A stretch of DNA of 35,649 bases from the IMG/VR virus record IMGVR_UViG_3300031227_000195, positions 1-35,649 of that record; one strand, given 5' to 3'. Origin of the DNA: a virus. Position numbers and translations under genes: made by a program. The notes beneath the pieces were generated by a model. That model worked only from the letters and a program-made list of their open reading frames with translations. It ran no database searches and was not told where the DNA came from. Positions within the stretch are counted from its first letter, which is position 1, and the number at the start of each line of letters is the position of its first letter. This document shows positions 6,942-14,175 of the stretch, piece after piece.

Positions 6942-7835
6942 TCAAAAATGCAATTTGTCAAAATTATCTGCTATCGATTGAAGTTTTTCACGCTGTTTTT
7001 CTTGTTTATTTACTAAAATCCGTTGCTTTGCTAAATCAGTCAAAGCCTTAATTTCTTTTGTAATAAGGTCATTTATTGTTCGTGGGTCTAATGCGTCCAA
7101 TTCCCAGGAGTCCTCTCCATACAGAGCCGCATAGGAATGGTAACGGCTATCAGTAATTTTAGCTGGATTTGGCGGTGGTTCATATTCCCCGATTTGATTC
7201 ATCGTAAGGGCGATTCTTTTGATTTTAGTGTCAACCCCAAATACTTCATTAAGCCGCTTATCAATATCATTAGTCATATCAATACCCGAAGGGTCATGGT
7301 CACCCAAATGCAAGATTGTTGCCTTTTTGTGGAATTGAGATTGCAATTTGTTTTCAATCCGGCAAGCCGCTCTCCACATTGCCGATTGACTTGTATAACC
7401 TTTGCAGCTAAAATAAGGAACATCAAGTGGTTCGCAAACACGAGCCAATATACCAGCCAATGCTTCTTTTTCAACCCATACTTCAACATAATTATCCTGT
7501 GTTGCTCTTGTGTCTATGGCATAGGAATTTGCTGCCGATTGGATTATTTCTGATGGTTCGTCCCAATGAGAATTAATTTGTATTTTACGGGTTCTATCTA
7601 CAATAGCATCCCAATCTATTGTCCCAGCAAGTCTGCCATCATTAATAACACCGCCAAGCCGTTTGTACTCTTTTTCCTTATTGAGAATGATTCCCCTTGC
7701 TACGAATTGATAATATAATTGCCTTAAAGTTAATTTATAATCTTCCGCGAAATATTCCGTAATAATATCATTTGCCTGTGTAATTAGATTGAGGGTTGCA
7801 GTTCTAAAATTAAATGCTTTATACAAAATCTTCAT
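6942..7835 (-). CDS. Spo11/topoisomerase VI subunit A-like protein with Toprim domain
   Basis: 297 residues. The N-terminal helix-turn-helix region contains LTLRQLYYQFV (R38, Y41, Y42), matching the R-x-(I/L)-Y-Y signature around the catalytic tyrosine of TopoVIA/Spo11. A Toprim domain follows: VWVEKEAL (E122, E124) and HLGDHDPSGIDM (D179, D181), the acidic metal-binding residues. Length is close to a minimal TopoVIA. No GHKL ATPase partner (subunit B) is visible in the window, so it may nick or break DNA alone, or be a repurposed DNA-binding Toprim protein. It lies directly downstream of the DNA polymerase gene. The start follows AAAGGTGGAAAA-ATG. Fold assignment strong, activity inferred. 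Confidence 0.75.
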   Translation of the reverse strand: MKILYKAFNFRTATLNLITQANDIITEYFAEDYKLTLRQLYYQFVARGIILNKEKEYKRLGGVINDGRLAGTIDWDAIVDRTRKIQINSHWDEPSEIIQSAANSYAIDTRATQDNYVEVWVEKEALAGILARVCEPLDVPYFSCKGYTSQSAMWRAACRIENKLQSQFHKKATILHLGDHDPSGIDMTNDIDKRLNEVFGVDTKIKRIALTMNQIGEYEPPPNPAKITDSRYHSYAALYGEDSWELDALDPRTINDLITKEIKALTDLAKQRILVNKQEKQREKLQSIADNFDKLHF

Positions 7836-7862
7836 TTTTCCACCTTTCTATCTTGTGATAAC

Positions 7863-9806
7863 TTATTTCCCATACCTCTCCATAATCTGTGTCTCTGTAT
7901 CAAGGGGTAATCCCAATGCCCAATCCGGTTTAGTACGCATAATGTGAGTCACGCGTTTTGTCGCTACATCAGCCGCTAAATCGGGAACGATACTTACAAC
8001 ATCATCATGTGATGATAAAACAACCCGGTATTGTTTTTCTATTTCCAAAATCCAATGGGCGAGTAGGTCTCTTGATATGGCCTGTACTACATTTTCTGTA
8101 AGAAAACCGCCCCATATATTTTTGTTCCAGCGATATGCCAATCCTTTATCAATCTTGACTATCACATTTCGGTATTGCATTTCTCTGCCTGATGGTAGAA
8201 CCATAAATACAGATGTCCCTTGCCGATAGAATGTTATTCTATCATTAGATATACTAACTATTTCTGATGGATATTTAATGACCCACCTAAAGGCTTTCTC
8301 AATATCTGTCCAAAATTTAGGGATTTTAAAATATGTACGTCGATATGTGTTGATTAGTTTTTTGACAAAATCAAAATCAAATTTACCCGAATCAAAAAAT
8401 GGGCGAAGATTATCATTTTCACGGCATCGTCTATAAAAGGTTAACGCACCCATTCCATATCCACATCCAAGAATTGCATCCTTTCCGAATCCCCTTTCTA
8501 TAGATATTTTATTTTTTATGAATTTTGGTTCATTCCCTTTTGGTTTCCATATTCTATGACCAAACAGGACGGATGCAAACTTGCTATAAATATCCTTACC
8601 AAGAACAAAATCAGTAAGAAGGTCGTCCTCTCCGGCAAGCCAGGCTAAAACCCGTGCCTCTATCTGTGCTGAATCTGATACACAGAACTTGTGGCCTGGT
8701 GGTGGTTCAATAAGCCCCCTGACAGCAGCTATATAAGGGTGTATGGGCTTACCACGACCCTTACCACCGAAATTCTGAGGATTAATACCACCAGTACCCG
8801 AAAACCGCCCCGTGTGCCCACCATTGAATTTAAGAGGTAAGCCTAATCGACCATCCTTACACTGAGCCTGATTGATGAGTTTCTGAACACGCTTGATATG
8901 GAGCGGCCACGATTTAACGGCTTGTCGAGCATGTGCGAGCTTACGTATAATTTCGTCTTTATGAGTTAGAAGATTTTGCATACCCTGGTCAGTCTTTGCA
9001 AACGCCGGAATAGCACCCCGTTTACCTTGTTTCATTGGAACGCGTTCACCTTTCGGTAAAGCAGCTTTGAGAATCTTCAAAAATGATATGTTACCAGAAA
9101 GTTCAGGAATGGTATATCCAAGATTTTCGGTAACATCTTGTCTCTCCTGTTCCATTTTAGCCATAAGTTTTTTAGCTGCCGGGATATTAAGCCGGACTTC
9201 TTTTTTAAGATAAATATCCAGGGTGTGTTTTGCCAGTTCCAATTCGGATTTATAACATTCTTTTTTCGGTAATAAAATTTCAAATAACTGCCATTCATCT
9301 TCAATATCACGTTTATTGTATTCTATCATCGCCTCTTGTTGTTCAGGTGTAAAATCTTTAGCGTGCAATCCCTCGAATTGCATTGTGTCACCTTTAGGTG
9401 GGAGCTTAAATAACTCAGCCAATTTCTTTAGACTATGTTTCATTTGGGCATCCCATATCCGGCTGAGGTCCTCGATGTCGATAACATAAGGTGGAAAGAT
9501 ATCATATCGTTCTGTTAAGATGCTAATATCGAATTTACTATTCTTGACTATAATGGTTACGTTCTCAAAATTTTTACCATATAGTTGTTTGTAGGAACGA
9601 ATCCAATCATCGACATCAAGATATACTGAGGGTGGAATTGTTATCGCATCAGGTGTCGCTATCATATAACCTACACAAATAGATTCAAATCGTTTATCTG
9701 TAATATACTCGATAATCGACATCTTCTTTAAATTATATTCCTTATCAAAGTATGTCTCAAAATCGACCACCATCAATTTTGTAGGCCAGCTATCAGGCAA
9801 ATTCAT
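7863..9806 (-). CDS. Family A DNA polymerase with 3'-5' exonuclease
   Basis: 647 residues. Exonuclease motifs: VVDFETY (D15, E17), KNSKFD (D93) and YNKRDIED (Y163, D167), so proofreading should be active. Polymerase motifs: motif A VSDSAQIEARVLAWLAG (D378), motif B R438-x3-K442-x7-Y450-G, and motif C SSHDDVV (H600, D601). Motif A has Ser-Ala where DYSQIE is usual, and motif C has HDD rather than HDE. TGRFSGTGGINPQNF (332-346) is the conserved palm/thumb signature. It is the replicative polymerase of the module. The ATG overlaps the upstream stop (TAATG). Confidence 0.95.
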   Translation of the reverse strand: MNLPDSWPTKLMVVDFETYFDKEYNLKKMSIIEYITDKRFESICVGYMIATPDAITIPPSVYLDVDDWIRSYKQLYGKNFENVTIIVKNSKFDISILTERYDIFPPYVIDIEDLSRIWDAQMKHSLKKLAELFKLPPKGDTMQFEGLHAKDFTPEQQEAMIEYNKRDIEDEWQLFEILLPKKECYKSELELAKHTLDIYLKKEVRLNIPAAKKLMAKMEQERQDVTENLGYTIPELSGNISFLKILKAALPKGERVPMKQGKRGAIPAFAKTDQGMQNLLTHKDEIIRKLAHARQAVKSWPLHIKRVQKLINQAQCKDGRLGLPLKFNGGHTGRFSGTGGINPQNFGGKGRGKPIHPYIAAVRGLIEPPPGHKFCVSDSAQIEARVLAWLAGEDDLLTDFVLGKDIYSKFASVLFGHRIWKPKGNEPKFIKNKISIERGFGKDAILGCGYGMGALTFYRRCRENDNLRPFFDSGKFDFDFVKKLINTYRRTYFKIPKFWTDIEKAFRWVIKYPSEIVSISNDRITFYRQGTSVFMVLPSGREMQYRNVIVKIDKGLAYRWNKNIWGGFLTENVVQAISRDLLAHWILEIEKQYRVVLSSHDDVVSIVPDLAADVATKRVTHIMRTKPDWALGLPLDTETQIMERYGK

Positions 9807-10186
9807 TATATCTTTTTCCTTAATGTATAACCTTTGTTCGGCTGACCAATTACAGAAAGATTGTTTAATCCAGTTGCGAATATTGCATTTATTTGCTTGC
9901 GACCATATTCAAATTTGACTTCGGCTTCATCATATTTTGGTCCGGTTTTAAGTGCTCGCATTTGGTGGAACCAGTAGAGGATACACTTAATGATGTCATT
10001 CACAATAAGCCATTTATCATTGGAAGCACTGCGATTGTTTATCATAAATTTATCAAGTACAAAACTTCCTTGACGAGTTAAAAATGACAGATAAGAAACA
10101 ATTTTCTGACCTTTCGCAGTAGAACGTCCATACATATCTGCTACTTGAAACATCAAACTACGCAATTCTTTTACTTTGGTTTTCAT
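9806..10186 (-). CDS. Hypothetical protein beside the polymerase (126 aa)
   Basis: Basic protein starting MKTKVKELRSLMFQVADMYG, with WLIVNDIIKCILYWFHQM in the centre and YGRKQINAIFATGLN near the C-terminus. No family recognised; it is not obviously membrane-bound. It overlaps the polymerase start (TAATG), so it is co-translated with it and could be an accessory factor, but nothing in the sequence proves that. The start follows AAAGGGGCAAAA-ATG. Confidence 0.65.
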   Translation of the reverse strand: MKTKVKELRSLMFQVADMYGRSTAKGQKIVSYLSFLTRQGSFVLDKFMINNRSASNDKWLIVNDIIKCILYWFHQMRALKTGPKYDEAEVKFEYGRKQINAIFATGLNNLSVIGQPNKGYTLRKKI

Positions 10187-10205
10187 TTTTGCCCCTTTGT
10201 ATTTT

Positions 10206-10601
10206 TTATATGTATTCTTCTATAATGGTACGAATACCCTCATCCATGTTACACCCATCAGTCCATCTTGATATGGCTTTACATCCTGACTTTAATTCGT
10301 CATAAACATCTTTAGCGAGTATTCCGATAGCAGAGTTTATTATAAAAATAGCTCCTGGATGTAAATCTGATAAACCTTCTATATTACATCTGGTTAAAGA
10401 AACTATATCACAACCCAAACCCATTAGACCACCAACATCTATAAGTATAAAATCAGGATTACCAGTAGCTTGTGCAGCATAACCAGCATTAAGAAAAAAT
10501 TTCGTTGATGCTTTGGGAAAAAATTCTTTTAGAGTTTCTTTTTGATATTCCCAAAGAGATTCATCATCTTCACAAACCCATATTGTTAGTTTCTTTTTTA
10601 T
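10206..10601 (-). CDS. Receiver (CheY)-like protein, probable ATA start
   Basis: Read from 10601 the frame gives KKKLTIWVCEDDESLWE..., GNPDFILIDVGGLMGLGCD... and AIFIINSAIGILAKD. The pattern hydrophobic-E11-D12-D13, then hydrophobic-D55 at the end of strand 3, then a hydrophobic strand ending in Ser is that of response-regulator receiver domains; the usual lysine near strand 5 is not clear. The frame has no ATG, GTG or TTG upstream of residue 60, because a TAA closes it at 10607-10605. An ATA at 10601-10599 sits seven bases after GGAG, the usual box of this genome. It overlaps the zinc-finger gene upstream. Alternatives: start at the ATG at 10424 (72 aa, lacking the acidic pair), or a frameshift. 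Confidence 0.5.
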   Translation of the reverse strand: MKKKLTIWVCEDDESLWEYQKETLKEFFPKASTKFFLNAGYAAQATGNPDFILIDVGGLMGLGCDIVSLTRCNIEGLSDLHPGAIFIINSAIGILAKDVYDELKSGCKAISRWTDGCNMDEGIRTIIEEYI

Positions 10602-10800
10602 TGTTTATCTCCAATTTAGTTAAACCAGTTCCTTTACATGCCGAACATATTCCAGTTTCTATATGCCCTTTATATGACCGTTTTCTAATACCCGTGCCCT
10701 GACATAACGGACACCTATTACCAAAAATATTTATATAATTTTTTCGATACCGTTGATGGTCGGATGTCCGGTTTCTATCACCTTTACCACAATTTGACAT
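10570..10800 (-). CDS. DnaJ-type zinc-finger protein without J domain (76 aa)
   Basis: Starts MSNCGKGDRNRTSDHQRYRK. Two CxxCxGxG units, CPLCQGTG and CSACKGTG, about 22 residues apart, form one zinc site of the DnaJ cysteine-rich type. There is no J domain, so it is a stand-alone zinc-binding or RNA/protein-contact module of a sort common in phages. The ATG at 10800 is chosen over a longer in-frame reading because AGAAGGCAGATA precedes it and it overlaps the upstream stop (TAATG). The last 32 bases overlap the receiver-like frame. Confidence 0.75.
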   Translation of the reverse strand: MSNCGKGDRNRTSDHQRYRKNYINIFGNRCPLCQGTGIRKRSYKGHIETGICSACKGTGLTKLEINNKKETNNMGL

Positions 10801-11039
10801 TATCTGCCTTCTCCAAAAAAGTGTCTGATTAAATAACCAATCAGAACAAGGTCGAAAGCAACAACACCCCCAATATACCAGACAAAAATACCGAGTCCAA
10901 TAGTAATAACCACATCTACCCATCGGGATGTAAAATCTTGGACCTGTTTTGACACTGTTGGTGCTCCAGCAACCCAGAGGCCCAGGTCATAAAGGCCGAC
11001 ACCACATGCTATACCTAAAATTATCCAGGCTAATAACAT
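10800..11039 (-). CDS. Small membrane protein (79 aa)
   Basis: Two predicted membrane helices: LLAWIILGIACGVGLYDLGL at the N-terminus and VVITIGLGIFVWYIGGVVAF/LVLIGYLI in the C-terminal half, ending RHFFGEGR. Two hydrophobic helices and about 80 residues would fit a holin-like protein, but placement within early genes argues against lysis. No family recognised. The stop overlaps the zinc-finger gene's ATG. Confidence 0.6.
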   Translation of the reverse strand: MLLAWIILGIACGVGLYDLGLWVAGAPTVSKQVQDFTSRWVDVVITIGLGIFVWYIGGVVAFDLVLIGYLIRHFFGEGR

Positions 11040-11052
11040 ATCATTTCCCCAA

Positions 11053-11265
11053 TTAAGATGTTGTTGTGTATTCTATAGTAAAATAGAAACACAAAAGGTT
11101 TATAGTAACTTCTCTAAATTTGTTTGTGAGGTCTGGTAATTCAGCAGAATGGATACTTTCACAAGACCACCAGTCAATACTAAGTGGAATAGAAAATTTC
11201 CAACGGGCCAGACCTGTTTGTACTAAAATTTCTGAATTGTCGCGGACTCTATTTAATAATCGCAT
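11053..11265 (-). CDS. Hypothetical protein (70 aa)
   Basis: Starts MRLLNRVRDNSEILVQTGLA and contains IPLSIDWWSCESIHSAELPD. Beta-rich and Trp-containing; nothing in it matches a family I know. The ATG shares its first base with the stop of the upstream membrane-protein gene (TAATG), which supports it as real and co-translated. Confidence 0.5.
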   Translation of the reverse strand: MRLLNRVRDNSEILVQTGLARWKFSIPLSIDWWSCESIHSAELPDLTNKFREVTINLLCFYFTIEYTTTS

Positions 11266-11801
11266 TAGATTTCCTTTTTGGCTTTGAGAGTTGATTTTAT
11301 ATCTTGTACAACTTTTTCGGTTATTTTTGATTGGGGTTCACCCATTAAACGATTTACTGATGCTTTTTCATTTGAATTGAATTTAAATCTTTTAACATTT
11401 TCAACCCCTATAATTATTTCCCGGAGAGCTTTCTTTTTAACCACGATACTTAGTACAATCGCGGCAACAGAACCCAATAATCCCAAAACAGCTATCCAGG
11501 TAGCAAATCGAATGACGGCTAATGACATAAATAGAGCTACACCACAGGCCCCGATAAAAGGTAACCCCATCTTGCTACCATTTAAGAAAGCAAAAAATCC
11601 AACAGCTACGCCAAGAATAGAGATGGTAACAAGCCAATTCGTTCCGCTTATAGCAGTCCACAGGTGTTGCTGAGGTAGAGGTGGGAGTGGGTTGTGTGGA
11701 GCACTCGGTGAGAATTGGCAACCAGAGTAACACAGTAAACCAATAAAAACCAATGTGATTATACAGACTAAGCAAACAACCAAAAAAGTTTTATATACCA
11801 T
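11265..11801 (-). CDS. Membrane protein with lipobox-like N-terminus and proline-rich segment
   Basis: 178 residues. The N-terminus is a long hydrophobic segment (residues 5-25) ending CYSGC (C28), a near-lipobox. A short proline-rich stretch (PSAPHNPLPPLPQQ) follows, then three hydrophobic segments (about 52-72, 77-96, 101-121) and a basic C-terminal cytoplasmic tail (KKKALREIIIGVENVKRFKF). The lipobox plus proline-rich start resembles Rz1-type spanins, but the added membrane segments do not. It is more likely a general envelope protein. The start follows TAGGAGATTTATGAA-ATG. Confidence 0.6.
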   Translation of the reverse strand: MVYKTFLVVCLVCIITLVFIGLLCYSGCQFSPSAPHNPLPPLPQQHLWTAISGTNWLVTISILGVAVGFFAFLNGSKMGLPFIGACGVALFMSLAVIRFATWIAVLGLLGSVAAIVLSIVVKKKALREIIIGVENVKRFKFNSNEKASVNRLMGEPQSKITEKVVQDIKSTLKAKKEI

Positions 11802-11802
11802 T

Positions 11803-11985
11803 TCATAAATCTCCTAAAGCACATAGTGCATCCGAAATTTCATTTATAATGTTCACTTTGGTACCTATTCCAACCTGTTGTGCTCTACAATGTTCTAATT
11901 GTTCCTCGTATCTGTCAATAAGAACCCGCACTAATTCATCAGAACTATAATCATCTACTGTTAAACTCTTTGGTTTCTTTGCCAT
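11803..11985 (-). CDS. Hypothetical protein (60 aa)
   Basis: Starts MAKKPKSLTVDDYSSDELVR and continues with an amphipathic helix (LIDRYEEQLEHC) and a second helix (VNIINEISDALCALGDL). Probably a small helical hairpin. Preceded by GGGGAAAATAAA-ATG, whose GGGGA is the end of the basic 36-residue gene upstream. Function unknown. Confidence 0.55.
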   Translation of the reverse strand: MAKKPKSLTVDDYSSDELVRVLIDRYEEQLEHCRAQQVGIGTKVNIINEISDALCALGDL

Positions 11986-11986
11986 T

Positions 11987-12097
11987 TTATTTTCCCCTAA
12001 ATTTGAAACCTTTTCTTGGTGTTTCTGTTAAACCTTTCTGCAATTTACGTTTTGCCTGTTTACGTTCTCGCCTGTTTGGTTTCTTTTTAGCCGTCAT
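11987..12097 (-). CDS. Small very basic protein (36 aa)
   Basis: MTAKKKPNRRERKQAKRKLQ followed by KGLTETPRKGFKFRGK: about 45 percent Lys/Arg. Likely binds nucleic acid by charge. The ATG overlaps the TGA of the 13-residue frame upstream (ATGA), and its end supplies the ribosome binding site for the next gene. No family recognised. Confidence 0.5.
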   Translation of the reverse strand: MTAKKKPNRRERKQAKRKLQKGLTETPRKGFKFRGK

Positions 12098-12135
12098 TCA
12101 AAATTCCCATCATAATAAGGCTCGCCTTTTCCCAT
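12094..12135 (-). CDS. Thirteen-residue frame duplicating the phosphoesterase C-terminus
   Basis: Starts at the ATG overlapping the phosphoesterase stop (TAATG), encodes MGKGEPYYDGNFE and stops in an ATGA overlap with the next gene. Its sequence parallels the last residues of the phosphoesterase just upstream (GKGEKFYDKKFK), so it may be a tandem duplication of a 39-base tail. It could be a translated coupler or a remnant. Confidence 0.35.
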   Translation of the reverse strand: MGKGEPYYDGNFE

Positions 12136-12833
12136 TACTTGAATTTTTTGTCATAGAACTTTTCCCCTTTTCCTATTGGCATTATCTCGTGGTGGGGTGT
12201 TCCGTCAATTACTACAGCAGCAGAAAGAACAGAACGAATTTTAATACGAAATCCATAAGCAAAAGCCATTGCCTTGTCATTTACTAAACAGCCAGTATCA
12301 AGGCCAAACATTCGCCGTAATGGATTTACGAGCCATTTAACCCCACCAGCACTATGATGATGGCCTACAACACAACTTAATCCCATTTTACGAACAAGAT
12401 TAAAAGCAGGATACATCCCTGAACCGCAGCCGTCACCGTGAGAATAATAGACATCATCATATATAAAATCATCAGCCCAATGCCATTTTGGTGTGTGCCA
12501 AATATCTTTATAATCTCGTAAAAACCGAGCAGGTATGTTGACACTTTCGGCAAGACGAATTACACGCCGGTCGTGGTTACCAAGTACCACATCTGCTTCT
12601 GGAAAAGCCTTATTCCATTTTTGTATGGCTTCATAAGCTATCTCAAATTCATCCTTTGGGCCGGGCATTTCTGGATGGTGGGCGTGAAAACTTATGCTGT
12701 GCCAATCACAAAGGTCTCCAATAAAAATTGTGTGGTTGGTCTTATACTTTCGTCTCAAATCTCGACAAAAATCCAATGCACCTTTGCGAGAAGATGGTTC
12801 GTGAAGGTCTGAAATTACAAGTATTCTCGACAT
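12135..12833 (-). CDS. Calcineurin-like metallophosphoesterase
   Basis: 232 residues with the full metallophosphoesterase motif set: SDLH (D9, H11), FIGDLCDWH (D40), LGNHD (N86, H87, D88), SHGDG (H132) and VVGHHH (H158-H160). All dinuclear metal ligands appear present, so a phosphodiesterase or phosphatase activity is expected; the substrate cannot be read (nucleotides or DNA ends are possible). It is adjacent to an HAD phosphatase and nucleotide-chemistry genes. The start follows AGGAGTTAAA-ATG, the AGGAG being the end of the preceding gene. Confidence 0.9.
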   Translation of the reverse strand: MSRILVISDLHEPSSRKGALDFCRDLRRKYKTNHTIFIGDLCDWHSISFHAHHPEMPGPKDEFEIAYEAIQKWNKAFPEADVVLGNHDRRVIRLAESVNIPARFLRDYKDIWHTPKWHWADDFIYDDVYYSHGDGCGSGMYPAFNLVRKMGLSCVVGHHHSAGGVKWLVNPLRRMFGLDTGCLVNDKAMAFAYGFRIKIRSVLSAAVVIDGTPHHEIMPIGKGEKFYDKKFK

Positions 12834-12834
12834 T

Positions 12835-13062
12835 TTAACTCCTATGTGAACTAAATATATCCGTTAGTTTGTCCCAATATGCTACATAATGTCTACTTCT
12901 TACAACCTTTAAATCATTATAAAAGGCTTTTAATAGCGGAAAATTATCGCTAAACGGTATATAATTTGCAAACGTAAATAATCGGTCAATTTCATCTTGT
13001 GTTTCTAATATAATTTGAACCTCTGTTGTTTCGACCTTTTTTGATATGTGTGTTATTATCAT
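12835..13062 (-). CDS. LETQDEI-family small protein, copy 1 (75 aa)
   Basis: Starts MIITHISKKVETTEVQIILE and contains ETQDEIDRLFTFANYIPFSD. It is a paralogue of the 69-residue protein at 15141-15350: both have a beta strand, LETQDEI, a Phe-rich segment, a PLLKAFYNDL/PLIRTLYKAL helix and a Tyr-Trp near the C-terminus. Function unknown. The ATG overlaps the HAD gene's stop (ATGA). Confidence 0.65.
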   Translation of the reverse strand: MIITHISKKVETTEVQIILETQDEIDRLFTFANYIPFSDNFPLLKAFYNDLKVVRSRHYVAYWDKLTDIFSSHRS

Positions 13063-13427
13063 TTTAATCCCCTTTCAATAGCTTCTTTAGCAGTTTTCAA
13101 CCAATCCCCGTGATGTCCAACTCCCCTATCATCTATATAGACAGCAGCAAATGGTTTATCACATTTTAATTCAATTCTATCGTATGGTAAATTGTATTTT
13201 AGCATGTAATCCACAATTCTACGAGTATGATGCCAACGACTTTCACAACCCCAATTACGATTTATACTAACAGAATGAATCACTATTTCAAAACCAGCAT
13301 CACGAAGCATTTGGAGTCCTTCTTTAACGTGTAGCTCTGGTGGTCCAGAATCGGGAAATGCCATCCCACAGATAGTGCCATCAAAATCTACAATAGCTCG
13401 TTTAGGATGTGGTCGTTTATTTGCCAT
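13059..13427 (-). CDS. HAD-superfamily phosphatase
   Basis: 122 residues. Motif I VDFDGTI (nucleophile D14, acid D16), a motif II serine in IHSVS (about S52/S54), and motif III-IV CDKPFAAVYIDDR (K91, D99, D100). No large cap domain, so substrates could be bulky, as in 3'-phosphatase-like or small phage HAD proteins. Likely dephosphorylates nucleotides or DNA ends. It overlaps the deoxyribosyltransferase-like gene by 11 bases and the LETQDEI gene by ATGA. Confidence 0.85.
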   Translation of the reverse strand: MANKRPHPKRAIVDFDGTICGMAFPDSGPPELHVKEGLQMLRDAGFEIVIHSVSINRNWGCESRWHHTRRIVDYMLKYNLPYDRIELKCDKPFAAVYIDDRGVGHHGDWLKTAKEAIERGLK

Positions 13428-13845
13428 CTAATAATCCTTTAATAAATTCTATCTCATCAAACAACCCATTATTAGCATCCTTCCAGATAATATACCGTTT
13501 ATCGTGGTCAACAGCATAGTCTCGTTCAATTTGCATACCACGACTAAATGTACCTTCGTAATTGAAAAAGATAACCAAATCAGAAGTTTCAATTATTTCA
13601 CAATCAACGGCTAAAATTTGTTTTTCAGTAAGATATTTAAGTTGAAAAGCAACCGATATAAAAACTTCTAAATCCCAGGCTGCTGGATTATGAAACTCAA
13701 TATCTGGAAACCGTTCTCGAAGTTTATTAACAAACACTGTTGCTTTTTGACAGTTTTCTTGTACTATTTTAGTGGCTTCTGGTGTACCATAAGTCTCCGG
13801 TGTCACCTGTAAACCTCTAATCGGGCATGAGATATAAACTTTCAT
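13417..13845 (-). CDS. Nucleoside 2-deoxyribosyltransferase-like protein
   Basis: 142 residues. Starts MKVYISCPIRG, the glycine-containing first strand-loop of this Rossmann-like family. ETSDLVIFFNYEGTFSRGMQ then E107 in MQIERDYA matches the conserved acidic nucleophile segment. These enzymes exchange bases on deoxyribose or hydrolyse nucleotides; in phages they are linked to modified-base metabolism or nucleotide salvage. The start overlaps the upstream Nmad1-like stop (ATGA). Confidence 0.78.
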   Translation of the reverse strand: MKVYISCPIRGLQVTPETYGTPEATKIVQENCQKATVFVNKLRERFPDIEFHNPAAWDLEVFISVAFQLKYLTEKQILAVDCEIIETSDLVIFFNYEGTFSRGMQIERDYAVDHDKRYIIWKDANNGLFDEIEFIKGLLDGK

Positions 13846-14174
13846 TTTGATTTCTCCTTTTTAGTTTCTTCTTCATAAAGAAGAATTGCTAAGAGGCTAT
13901 AGACCGCATTATCTAATAGCGTATCTACAACCGATTCACCCTTAACGAGCAATGTTCCACTCTTAACAAATTCTTCAAGCCGACTCCATTTATCTTGAAG
14001 CCTAATAATCACAGCTATAAATGGTGAAATATCAATTCGTTCAGAAGCTCGAAGATTTTTCAGTGGATTTGATGTTCCAGCATAATCGTGATTCTTACGA
14101 GAATGTAAATCAGCCATTTGTTCGAGCAATTTATAAAATCCTGGATGTCCATATTGTTTTTTTTCTACGTCCAT
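13842..14174 (-). CDS. Nmad1/DUF1599-like nucleotide-modification-associated protein
   Basis: 110 residues from the ATG at 14174 (preceded by GGATAGTTAAA). Contains GHPGFYKLLEQMADLHSRKN then HDYAGTSNPLKNLRASE, and a later DKWSRLEEF...GESVVDTLLDNAVYSLLA. This all-helical pattern, with HDYAG and D-x3-D positions, is that of DUF1599, described as nucleotide modification associated domain 1 in phages. A longer in-frame reading (from 14201) exists but lacks a good ribosome binding site. Role inferred from family and neighbours. Confidence 0.72.
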   Translation of the reverse strand: MDVEKKQYGHPGFYKLLEQMADLHSRKNHDYAGTSNPLKNLRASERIDISPFIAVIIRLQDKWSRLEEFVKSGTLLVKGESVVDTLLDNAVYSLLAILLYEEETKKEKSK

Positions 14175-14175
14175 T

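Noticed and set aside
7137-7553. Plus-strand open frame of 138 codons
   Set aside because: Opposite the TopoVIA-like gene, which has clear motifs; no ribosome binding site and odd composition.
11278-11673. Plus-strand open frame of 131 codons
   Set aside because: Lies opposite the membrane-protein gene, has no ribosome binding site and reads as the shadow of its hydrophobic codons.
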